Below, piece after piece: positions 54,641 to 64,000 of a stretch of 64,000 bases of DNA. The position numbers and the translations under genes were made by a program. The notes under the pieces were generated by a model. It worked only from the letters and a program-made list of their open reading frames with translations. It was not told where the DNA came from and made no database searches. Positions within the stretch are counted from its first letter, which is position 1; every line of letters begins with the position of its first letter. The stretch is taken from positions 248,001 to 312,000 of the forward strand of contig NW_025954965.1 of assembly GCF_022376445.1 (NCBI RefSeq), written 5' to 3'. This DNA comes from Fomitopsis serialis (lineage: Eukaryota; Basidiomycota; Agaricomycetes; Polyporales; Fomitopsidaceae).

Positions 54641-55768
54641 GTAGCCGCGAGGGGATCTTTCATGATGCATGTACGAACGGATTTACTTTTTATGACACGC
54701 ACGCACGACACGAACGGGGATGTGCCGTAGCATAGAGACACTACTAGCATACATTCCACTACTCTTTGCACTATGATCATATGCGGACGACGGCCAGCGT
54801 CTCCGTACTTCGGAACGGCAGTGATTCATTGAGGATCTGAGCAGGACGCACGGTCAGAGCTCGATCGCAGCTTGCGGCGAACGATAGATTACGGAAACAT
54901 GATCGCGGGCCTGCGGGATCCCTGAGCACCAAGGATTCGGGCACACTTTGAGTGTTGGGATCACCGAACGTAGATTCCCGGCGGTACAGAGAGATCCGCA
55001 TGCGCCCTCGCGGCGGCGATTGGATGGGGCGAGCGTGCAGGGAGGGTGACCCTTTACATGCCTCTTGCAACGTACGTCGGCAGCGGTGCACGTCGGGGGT
55101 GCCCCGAGCGCCGCGGGGTCGCTGACCGTAAGCAACGGAGGTCACGGCTGCTTCTCTGCGCGCCTCGCTGGGCAGTCGCGCATGGAGCGGAAGGGGGACT
55201 GGTGTCACCCCCGCTGCGTCGGGCCTGCGGGGACGGTTCGACGAGCGCAGGGAGAGGACCGAGGTGACTGGTGAAACGTGCGCGATGGGGAGCTCCGCCC
55301 GACGCAGCGCCTCGGGGGCTTCTCATGCAGGCACTGCAGGGGATGCGCTGACGGGTGTCAGCAGAAGGGAGGGGCAGGGAGCACGCGCCATGACGGTACC
55401 GTAAAGGCGATCGCCTGGGGGCGGCTAGTGCCCGCGAGCGTAGTGCGACAGCCCAAAAGGGGGCCGCGGGGGAGACGCCTGGGGTGGCGGGCAGGGAGGC
55501 GGTGCAGCGGGCGCACGGACGACGGCGCAGACAGACGGGCAGGCGGTACAGACATGAGTGGGCAGGGCAGGAAAGCGGGTCTGGCTGCGACTGGCCTTTG
55601 GGCGAGTGGGTGCGCGTAAGGATATGGGTGATTGCCGCACGTGCAGACCGAAGCACTCGCCGCTTCGTCGACCACCGTCGAGCTCCCACACGCTCTCCCC
55701 ACGCTTTTAGGCTCCCCCGTCCGCCCTCCGACTCCCCGTCCCCGTACACTCTCACTCTCCTCCACACT
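54641..55768. other. Intergenic region, 1.1 kb
   Basis: 3' flank of the exporter and promoter of GID4. G-rich on the plus strand, which produces a long spurious minus-strand frame (55054-56058). No gene is supported. Confidence 0.5.
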
Positions 55769-57365
55769 ATGCCATCAGAGCACCCCGTTCCCGCGATACA
55801 CGACCAGCCCTCCTCAGACTCCTCGCAGGGCCAGGTCAAGCTCTGCTCCGCATGCCATTGCCCCCTCTCGGCGGACTCTCCCAATTCTGCTTTCTTTCTC
55901 CACGGCGACCCTGAATCCAGCGAGACTACCATTGTCTGCGGTCCATGCCACACCCGTCTCGCCCCCCTCCGTCCAGATGCGCCGCTCCCGCCCGACGAGT
56001 ACTTCACCATGGAGCGCGAGCTCTTACGTCGCGCGGCTTCCCTGCAAGGCGGCCACAACGAGGCACCGGCCCCACCACGCAGGGAACCCAGCCTTCACGC
56101 GACGCACTCGCCGGTCGACCGTCGTCTTGATGTCGACGAGGACATGGACCGTTTGCCCAGCGCCCCGTCGACCGTCCATGTTCAACAGCACCCGACATGC
56201 TTACCGACTCCGTCAGAGACGCCTGTCGTCCACGTTCCCGCTCGCCCAACCCCCGCACCCATCGATACCAAGCTCACCCCTCCTCAGCCTTCCCAGCCAT
56301 CCGCGACAGCACAACTATCCCCGGTCCAGCTCGCTACCCCGTCTACGAGCAGGACACGCTCAAACGCAGCGCTTGCCGTGTCGCCTGACCCGTTGTCGGA
56401 CATCACGCGGCTACGAGTACGCTCGCAAGGACATCACTGTCTCTACCCTGGCGCCACATTTCAGGGTACGCAGAAGAGCGGGAGGAACAGCTACGACGTC
56501 AACGTTACCATAGTGGTCAGTGTCGGAATCATGACGGGTTCATTAATTGTCAACTGAAATGATTGTCATAGGACGTCGACTTCGCGTCATCGCACTTGTG
56601 TGGTTATTTGCGCATACGCGGGCTGACGGATGATTGGCCTGAGCTCACCACATATTTCGATGCCGAGATCATCGGAAGCCGGTACGGATTCTTGACGAGG
56701 AATTGGGGAGCAACGGAGCAGGATGATATGGTTCATTGGGCTCGCTTCCCTGCCTTCAGACATGTCCGGCATGAACTGAAAAAGCCGCACATGACGATGA
56801 AGGACGCGAACCGTGGTGCGGTGTTCATGAGGTGGAAGGAGAAGTTCTTGGTTCCCGATCACCGTGTACAGGACATCAACGGCGCGAGCTTCGCAGGTAT
56901 GTGCCATTTCGACTTCAAATTCATGAACGGCCTGTCAAGTGGTCGTTTGCGGTTCATTTGCTGACGTACCTTGATGTGCAGGGTTCTACTACGTCTGCGT
57001 TGACTTTAACCCTCAGCAGTCCGGCTCCACGGGTGTCCATAATTCCCCGTCTCCCACGTCCTTTGATCCGTCCACACAATTGCCGTCGTCGCCCCCCGCA
57101 AGTAACAAGCCGGAGCTCAGCCCGCGCTCACGGCGAGCATCCGTGAATCAGGGTGCGAAGAGGCAAGGCCGCTCGCGATCGCGCGGCGTACCATCGTCCC
57201 CTGTAGCGACCATGAGCGGGTTCTACTTCCACCAAAACTCGGAACCGTGAGTGACCTTATCCTGCGGGGCATCATAACGGTGCTGACCGACCTTTGAACA
57301 GATATCAACAGCTCTCGCTGGTGCACGTACCGGAGGGTACGACGTCATCCTTTGAATTCCGATGA
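55769..57365 (+). CDS. GID4: GID/CTLH E3 ligase substrate receptor GID4 (Vid24)
   Basis: Substrate receptor that recognises Pro/N-degrons for the GID ubiquitin ligase, for example in glucose-induced degradation of gluconeogenic enzymes. Four exons (55769-56515, 56572-56896, 56982-57246, 57302-57365) give 466 residues. The head of about 225 residues is Pro/Ser-rich; near its start are two CxxC pairs (LCSACHCPL, CGPCHT). The Vid24 barrel follows: HHCLYPGATFQGTQKSGRNS, DVNVTIVDVDFASSHLCGYL, RIRGLTDDWPELTTYFDAEI, AVFMRWKEKFLVPDHRVQDI, FAGFYYVCVDF, and at the end YFHQNSEPYQQLSLVHVPEG. An insertion of about 70 residues rich in Ser/Pro/Arg splits the last strands. The frame is open upstream to 55484, but 55769 is the natural start. 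Confidence 0.93.
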
Positions 57366-57821
57366 AGCTGCGCTGCTAAGGAGGGATACCAGGATGAAAA
57401 GCTGTCTTGGACACGGAGTCGCCCAAGCAGTGGCCTTCGTCGTATCCTCTCCTGACGTGCGCTCGCACTCACCTTTGCTATCATGTGCTGTCTGGGTCTT
57501 GTACGTAGTCGTGTTACCCCCTGCCCGCAGGACCGCATCTGCCCCCATCTCATTGCCACTGGCGCCCCGCTCGCATATCTCCCTCACGCCGTGTTATGAC
57601 CTGTTGTGTATTAGTCTGTGACATGCCATACCATGCCCATAATAACGCGTTTGTTGTGTGACTGTTGAAGAGAGTGTGGCTGGCGCGCCCCGCAAGCGCC
57701 GGTGCTGTTGCGCGGCCGGCAAGTGCCGAGGGCGATAATAGGCAACGGTTACAGGAGAGGTCGACGTCGGGCCTCTGGCCTTCCCGCTTCTCCCTCCTCG
57801 CCGTCAAGCCCACTGCCCGAC
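57366..57821. other. Intergenic region
   Basis: GID4 3' flank and casein kinase promoter. No gene is visible. Confidence 0.55.
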
Positions 57822-59831
57822 ATGGCCTCGCACGCACACTCATCCTCCTCCACTGCGAACATCGTCGGCGTCCACTACCGCGTAGGCAAGAAGATCGGCG
57901 AGGGCTCCTTCGGGGTCATCTTTGAAGGTACAGACCTCTTCCCGCTTCCCGCACTGAAGCATCACGGACGCTCGCGGACGCCCTGCTCATACATGCTTCG
58001 TGTCCAGGCACAAACCTCCTCAACTCGCAGACTGTCGCCATCAAATTTGTACGCGCCGTTGCCTTTCGTGACGCGGGCCGGGTGCTCACGTCCACGTCTT
58101 GTTAGGAACCGAGGAAAGCGGAGGCGCCGCAGCTTCGAGACGAGTGCCGGTCGTACCGAATATTGGCAGGATGCCGTGAGTCGTGCGCGTGTGCTCCTCC
58201 TGACCGGCCTCCGCTGATGCGGGCCACGATGCAGCGGGGATCCCGCAAATCTACCACTTCGGCCAGGAGGGTCTCCACAACATCCTGGTCATCGACCTCC
58301 TCGGGCCCTCTCTCGAGGACCTGTTCGACATGTGCGGGAGGAAGTTCTCGATCAAGACGGTCTGCATGGCCGCGCGGCAGATGGTACGGGCGACGCCCTC
58401 AGCGGTCGTAATGCGTAGCTAATGCGCCGCCCAGATCACTCGCGTACAGACAATACACGAGAAGAACCTCATCTACCGCGACATCAAGCCCGACAACTTC
58501 CTCATCGGCCGGCCGAGCACTAAGGCTGCTAATGGTACGCCTACGTAGTCTTTGAGGGTCTCCGCCATTCTGAGTGCGTTGTTGTGCAGTCATTCATGTG
58601 GTGGACTTCGGTATGGCCAAGCAGTACCGGGATCCCAAGACGAAGCAGCACATCCCGTATCGTGAACGGAAGAGTTTGAGTGGTACGGCGCGGTACATGA
58701 GTATCAACACCCATCTGGGTCGAGGTATGTCTTCGCTCCGCTTCATGACCGGTGCGACCTAACATGCGTATGCAGAGCAGTCCCGTCGGGACGACCTCGA
58801 GTCATTAGGTCATGTCTTCATGTATTTCCTGAGAGGGAGCCTGCCATGGCAGGGTCTCAAAGCCGCTACCAACAAGCAGAAGTACGAGAAAATCGGGGAG
58901 AAGAAGCAGACGACACACATTAAGGACCTCTGCGATGGGTTCCCGGGTGCGTCGTGTTTGCTTGCCCTACCGGCCCAGCTCATTGTCTGTCCAGAGGAGT
59001 TTGGCATCTACCTCAACTATGTTCGAAAACTGGGCTTCGAGGAAACCCCCGACTACGACTTCTTGCGCGAGCTCTTTGTGAAGGTCATGAAGAACAACAA
59101 TGACGTCGACGATGGAGTGTATGATTGGAACCTGCTTAACGGTACGCGCTTCGTTTGGATCCGCTGTGAACGTGCGCTGACTGCGTGCTTCTGATAAGGT
59201 GGGAAAGGATGGGAAGCCTCATTGGTGCGTTCAAATCAACACGAGGAGACAATGTGGTGCTGACTGCTCCCTATAGGGCCAGAACCAGATCCTCTCTCAA
59301 ATCCAGAACACGTCTCCGGGCCCGGGCCAGGATCGTCGTCGGGATGTGGACCGCCAGGCTCGCGATGACAGACGGAGAGTGTCGCAGGCTGGCCAGGGCG
59401 TTGTGCCTCCGTCACCCGCGCTTGTACGGCACGGGTCCAAGCACCGCGCAATACCTGGGACGCCTGGCGGCGCGTCGACTCCAGGACCGATTACACCCAT
59501 GTCTTCGGCCGCGGCTCATGTGGATGTCCCCATCGGCACAATGCAGCGTCGAATCAGCCAGCAACCCAGCGCGCAACATCCGTATGCCAATCCTGGACAC
59601 GACTCGTTCGTGAGGGAAACGACGGTGGACGAGTATTCAGCGACGCAGCAACCGTACGGCCGTGTATCACCAATGGTCTCCTCCGTCGGTGCGGCGCCCC
59701 CTGCTCTGAGCAACGTGCGCGCGCTGGGAGGCGAGGTGGGAGCGTCCAACGGCGCCGGATACCAGGGCCAGTCCGAGGCGGAGCCGCAACAAAGCTCCCT
59801 CTGGAAGATTCTTACATGCCGGTGTGGCTGA
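57822..59831 (+). CDS. Casein kinase I, YCK/CKI1 type
   Basis: Membrane-associated serine/threonine kinase. Ten exons (57822-57927, 58008-58048, 58106-58175, 58235-58383, 58435-58534, 58590-58724, 58776-58946, 58995-59141, 59199-59224, 59277-59831) give 499 residues in phase. Gly loop [17 protein letters not shown] Lys in [19 protein letters not shown], catalytic loop [20 protein letters not shown] in [20 protein letters not shown], and the CK1 signature [20 protein letters not shown]. The phrase [11 protein letters not shown] places it with the YCK class rather than HRR25. The C-terminal 190 residues are Gln/Ser/Pro-rich and end WKILTCRCG; the two Cys near the end are candidate palmitoylation sites, as in YCK proteins. 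No frame break. Confidence 0.94.
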
Positions 59832-60310
59832 GCCCTCCGTAGTTTTCGTTACGTTCTCTCGTCACCTCTGGATCTCCACGCCGTCACGCTCACTCTCGCT
59901 ACGCTCGCTACTGATCTCGTCCACGTATACCTGTCTGCACTTTCGTCATTGCTATCATGCCTCTGGTCTCCCGTGCTTGACACCTTAACAACGTCTCTTA
60001 ATATTTTCTAATCCGCACAATTTGTTTCATTGGTAGGCATTCGGTCGGTTGTCCCTGGTTATGGGCAATGGTAGTACAAGCAACATCTACATGGTATCAA
60101 ACATGGATGAGAAATCCGAGGCAGTCCTGGCGAGTAGAGGAGTCGACGCTATCCAGCCATCCAGGTAATGATACAGTACTCGTATACCCTACGGAGTTTA
60201 TAATACAGAAGTGTTACGTACATGATGGACGCAGAAGTACAAGCCATGCATATGAATATTGTCGGATTGCAGGCAGCATAGTGTCGAAGTGCACAGCACA
60301 GCGGGGACGA
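59832..60310. other. Convergent intergenic region
   Basis: 3' flanks of the casein kinase and the Cys-rich/coiled-coil gene. No gene is visible. Confidence 0.55.
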
Positions 60311-63300
60311 TTATGAAAACTGATCTGGAGACTGGGATTGGGATTGGTGGCCGGTGTCGCTGCGGCTAGCTGTGTCGCTGAAGGAAGAGTCTGACTACGC
60401 GTAAGACACTATCCTGAGGCGCATAAACAAGTCACCAGAGCTCACCTGGGCCGTGAGCCTCCCTCGACTCGGAGCCGGAAGCGGATGACACGCTTGATAG
60501 GGATGAGGATTGTACGGAGATCTCGCCGTCGTCCTTCTCGTCCCTGTCGTACGTATCTTCCCAAAATGCATGCGACTCGGTCACGGACTCGGCCGGCCGC
60601 GGCCAGGTTGAGGGGCTCCTCTCACTGTGACGCGCCGGTGTAGCTACATATCAAAGTTATTTCGTGTCGTACTGTCGAATGAGGCAGCACACATACCTTC
60701 TCGGCTTTGGTCGCGATCAGATTCCGGAGGTCCACGGGCTGAAAATGTACTTGGCTCGCGGGAGAATTGGCTGGGCCCGCGGCGAGGGAGAGAAACGGAT
60801 GTAGGAATAGGTCCTGAACGATCCCCGTCGCTGGACTGCAAACGCTCGTGCAGCGGCCGATGACTACTGCTGGACTGTCCTCCCTCGTACTCGGGAGCCT
60901 GTGAGTTCGCATTCGTAACCCATTTCCGAGTGTGATCGCCTGAGGCGGGGTACGGCTGTCGCGGATGAGGGCGATTTGGGGATGCGTTTAGGTAGTTGCC
61001 TCTGCCACGGAAGTACGGCTGGCCGCGATTCGGAAGCCTGCGTCCGCGGCCTCCTTGTCCGTTGGGACCGCCATACCATCCTTGGCGCATGCCAGCGGGT
61101 GGCTGATTGGAATCCTCTGGCTGTCCACCGCCCCATTGGTCATCGCGCCCAACCTGAGCATGGTTCAGTGATAAAGAACGCATACTCGACGACATAGACG
61201 GACATACTCGTTGAGACTGGATGACTATGCCTGGGCTTGACGTATTCACCCCGTGTTGGTTTCCGACCAGGAACAATGGCTGAGCTTCGCTGAAACTCCC
61301 AATGGGTAGTCGTTGGGTGGCCTTCGTTATGAGCCCGCCGATGAGGTCCGTGAATTGTCGAAGCTGGTGATACATGGGTTGCATGTGGTCGGGAACACCG
61401 GAGGGATGTTGCAGTGCGCCGTGAGACCGCAAGTACGTTTCGAACTCATTTGCCAAGTACTGCAATCCCTCCTTATATCCCTCGACATCCCTTCTCTGGT
61501 CCTCGATTTGCCGGTCCTTCGATTTCAAGGCCTCCTGTGCGTTATGGAGCTTTCCCTCCACCAGTTCAGACATAGCTTTGTAGTGCCCGACCTCCTTTCT
61601 ATGGTCCGAGTATCTGTGGTTGTCCATGTCGCGTTCTGAACGGAGCTTGTCGCATTCTGAACGAAGCTTGTCGCATTCTAAGCGGTACTTGTCACGTTCT
61701 AAGCGAAACTTATCGCGTTCTGAGCGAAACTTGTCGCGTTCTGAGCGAAACTTGTCGCATTCTGAGTGCAGCTTGTCGTAGTCTGAACGGGAGGTTGTGA
61801 GGTCGTGTACGGATTCCGCCAACTTGTCCTCTATGCGACTCTTGTCTTCTTCCAGTCTGATTCGCTTGGCCTCGGACTGCCGCAACTGGGCCCGTAGTTC
61901 CGACAGAGGCTCGGTACTATCGAGATGGGTCTGATCACGACCGCGACCAGCGTGTGTCCTAGGAGTAGACCGATGAGTGTGGGTTGTCTGTGGAAGAGCG
62001 TCGCAGTCAGAGGCAGGCATCCCAGGTGGTTTGCCCCGGGGTGCGCGAATAAGTGCACGGTTCCCGGTAGTACTTGCTTTAGACGATTGCGCAATAGGGT
62101 TGTCCCTCGCACTGGTCAGCTGTTGTGATGCTGTGCCGGTTGTTGGTTCGGGACATGGCTCGGGTCGTCGAGACTTGGGTTTTGCCTTCTTAGAGGCTGA
62201 CCTCATCGTCTCGCGATCCGGGTCGACAAGATCTCTACCAGAGCGTTGCCGAGGACGTGCTGACGGAAGTCGAGATCCTTGTGGATCGTCACGTCTACCT
62301 CGGGGGATCGGATCCTCTGGTTCAGGATCAGGGGAATCGACTCGTCGTGCGACCCGTTTAAACTTGTTCGGTCCTGGTCGTTGTGAGTCTTGTGCCTGAT
62401 TGTATGCACTCTGCATGACGTTGACAAGGGCTCCCCCGTAGTCGTCGTCAACGAAGTCCTGGTCGAGGACGATGTCAACAAGGTCGAGAGAGAGATAACG
62501 ACATCAAATTCACCTCTTCCTGAGGCTTGGATGCCTTCACCCGTTTCCGCCTCGATGTCTGCTCGCTCGTGGCAGCTGCGTCCCTCTTTCTCTTGCTTGA
62601 ACCAGATGCTGGACCGGATAGAAGAATATAAGCTCGATTATGTCGCTGGGGAGGTTCAGTTACGCTGCGCGCCGCCGTAAGCGTGTCGAATCGAGCATCG
62701 TCGATATGCGTTTGGGCGAAATGCTCCTGCGACATGACGCCGTCCGCGGGCGACGACTCTTCTATTTGAGCGAGCGAGTGTCGCAACGGAATTTCGGGCG
62801 ACTGCGCACGCGGAGACCCCAAAGCTGGAGTTTGCGAACGACTGATGTCCATAGCATTTTCATGCTTTGTGTTCTCCGGAGCGTTGCAATCAGGTGCCGG
62901 AGCATCAACAGGTTCTCTGGGTGACACCTGGAACAGTTTATGTCTCGCGTCCGCCTCTTTTGAGACGGGAGACAATTGCGCACCTCGTAATCATAGAATC
63001 CGGGGCTCGTAAACACGCTGTTCACAGCTCTGCAGTGCCGGAATCTCTGGGCTGCCAGGACGAGTCTCGCACCAAGCCTCGCTGCTTGTGGTGCGAATAC
63101 ACCGGTCTTCTCCACACCCGTCAGGGCAGGCTTGACATTGCCGAATTGTGTCTTGGCATGGAGATGTGTTTGATGCAATTGACTATAATCCGCTTTCCCC
63201 AAATCCTTGTGGATCGCGAGGAACACCTCCGACGCATGTATGCCAGTATCCAGGAGATGCATCAGACAACTCGAGTAGTGACATCCGAGGCAATATAACG

Positions 63301-64000
63301 ATGACAGGTACGAGACGCTATGCGGTGGCGAGAGGTTGGAGCGACACGATCGCATCTCGTGCAACTAGTGGGTACAGTATATCCGTCAGCAAAGATACTG
63401 AGGTAGAGGAGAGTGTGAGAACCTTGCTCGAAAACTCGGCTCGACGAACACGCAGGGCACACGCAGCCTGGAACACACAGACGTCGTCACTGTCCTTGAG
63501 CTCCCTATAGAACAGTCTCAGTGACATTGCAGTAGCAGCTGTGCCACGGGACTCACCTCGGTGTAAGAACAGCTGTATGCGAATCTTCGCCTGCGCCCAG
63601 TTGTCGGAGGATGCGAACAGCCCTATTCCGGTCGTTGATGAGATCTTGCGTCTTGCAGCGTTGTGTAGGGACCATGTTGGTGCATTTGCAGGTTCGCCCT
63701 TCGACGTAGCAAGTGGAGCATATCACCAGGCAGTCACCTCGGTTTTGTTGTTGACAACATGAGTCGCACTTGAAGTAGCTCTGGAAGATATCGGCTCCAC
63801 AGAAGTCGCAAGCGAACGTACATGGTTGCTCGTTGGCTGCATGGGAGCGCGAAGACGGCGATGTTGGCGGTGGTTGAGAGCGGACATTGTGAACTGCGCC
63901 TCCGTCGTCAACATTATCCACCGGCTCGCCGTACTCTTCGCGAAGCACGCCATCAAAGAGCGACACCAATAAGTCCAGCACAGCAGTGTCTCTGGTCATT
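60311..64000 (-). CDS. Cys-rich zinc-finger and coiled-coil protein (probably 5' partial)
   Basis: Not firmly recognised. Exons 64000-63557, 63504-63423, 63364-62984, 62927-62514, 62458-60697, 60643-60446, 60390-60311 join in phase, giving at least 1119 residues from a Met at 63999; the frame may continue beyond the window. The first part is rich in cysteine pairs (FACDFCGADIFQSYFKCDSC, CLVICSTCYVEGRTCKC, LYCLGCHYSSCLMHLL), reminiscent of the 4CXXC_R1 fingers often found with JmjC-type chromatin proteins in mushrooms. Then come a basic nuclear-type stretch (SSKRKRDAAATSEQTSRRKR), a long coiled coil with seven-residue tandem repeats, a Gly/Arg-rich region (GGRGRRLPNRGQPYFRGRGN) and a Ser-rich acidic end. 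Likely nuclear; function inferred only. Confidence 0.6.
61625..61780 (-). repeat. 21-bp minisatellite coding heptads
   Basis: About seven tandem 21-nt units of the type CTTGTCGCGTTCTGAGCGAA (plus strand), coding repeats of [KF/KY/KL]R[S/L]E[R/C]D on the minus strand. Lies inside exon 5 of the Cys-rich/coiled-coil gene. Confidence 0.85.

Noticed and set aside
55054..56058. Minus-strand open frame of 334 codons
   Set aside because: Shadow of the G-rich GID4 upstream region and GID4 exon 1; composition is Arg/Ser/Pro with no motifs.
63260..63364. Suspected frame break in the Cys-rich protein near its Cys-pair region
   Set aside because: Acceptor CTAG at 63365 gives a continuous frame through LYCLGCHYSSC, so no extra base is needed.
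1..64000. tRNA genes, rRNA, CRISPR arrays, transposons, bacterial-type operons
   Set aside because: No convincing tRNA internal promoter boxes, no repeat-spacer arrays, no transposase or reverse transcriptase motifs; gene structure is plainly nuclear fungal.

Overview
The window is nuclear DNA from a filamentous basidiomycete, most likely a wood- or litter-inhabiting Agaricomycete. Genes are dense on both strands and broken by many short introns (mostly 45-60 nt, GT..AG, CTNAY branch sites). I recognise 24 protein genes and rebuilt their splicing by hand. In 18 of the 19 genes reconstructed from start codon to stop without repair, the exon lengths were summed and gave a whole number of codons; the two edge genes keep phase through all their internal junctions. 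No tRNA, rRNA, CRISPR array, transposase or reverse transcriptase was seen.

Layout. 1-2808 (+): 3' part of mitochondrial proton-translocating NAD(P) transhydrogenase. 3328-6588 (-): secreted GH55 beta-1,3-glucanase. 6.6-10.6 kb: gene-poor, with a hairpin and a small IF1-like gene. 10.6-18.97 kb (-): UDP-galactose-type transporter, AP endonuclease, OTU1 deubiquitinase and SAM37. 19.2-34.9 kb: compact housekeeping block with TAF7, GAA1, LUC7, a J-domain/ankyrin protein, FRG1, RPL26, VMA8, FAM50, mitochondrial uS13 and BET3. 36.4-40.2 kb: large regulator resembling MedA. 40.5-45.3 kb (-): USP48-type ubiquitin protease with 23 exons. 45.5-49.8 kb: BUD23, an unrecognised SAM-like protein and Ran. 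51.8-54.6 kb: 14-TM MFS exporter. 55.8-59.8 kb: GID4 and a YCK-type casein kinase I. 60.3-64 kb (-): Cys-rich/coiled-coil protein running to the window edge.

There is no operon-like logic. Most genes are housekeeping, often in divergent pairs with 160-230 bp between start codons (SAM37/TAF7, FRG1/RPL26, FAM50/uS13m, UBP/BUD23). The accessory-looking parts are the GH55 gene and its 2.4 kb upstream desert, the MFS exporter with its 2 kb upstream desert, and the two low-complexity proteins.

The most important technical observation is seven single-base frame breaks in five genes. Each is repaired by exactly one added base while all splice phases stay intact. They look like assembly indels rather than pseudogenes, and they will break automatic gene models. 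I found no convincing new multi-gene biological system. The best candidates for novelty are the SAM-like protein, the J-domain/ankyrin/RG protein, the coiled-coil minisatellite protein and the IF1-like small protein.
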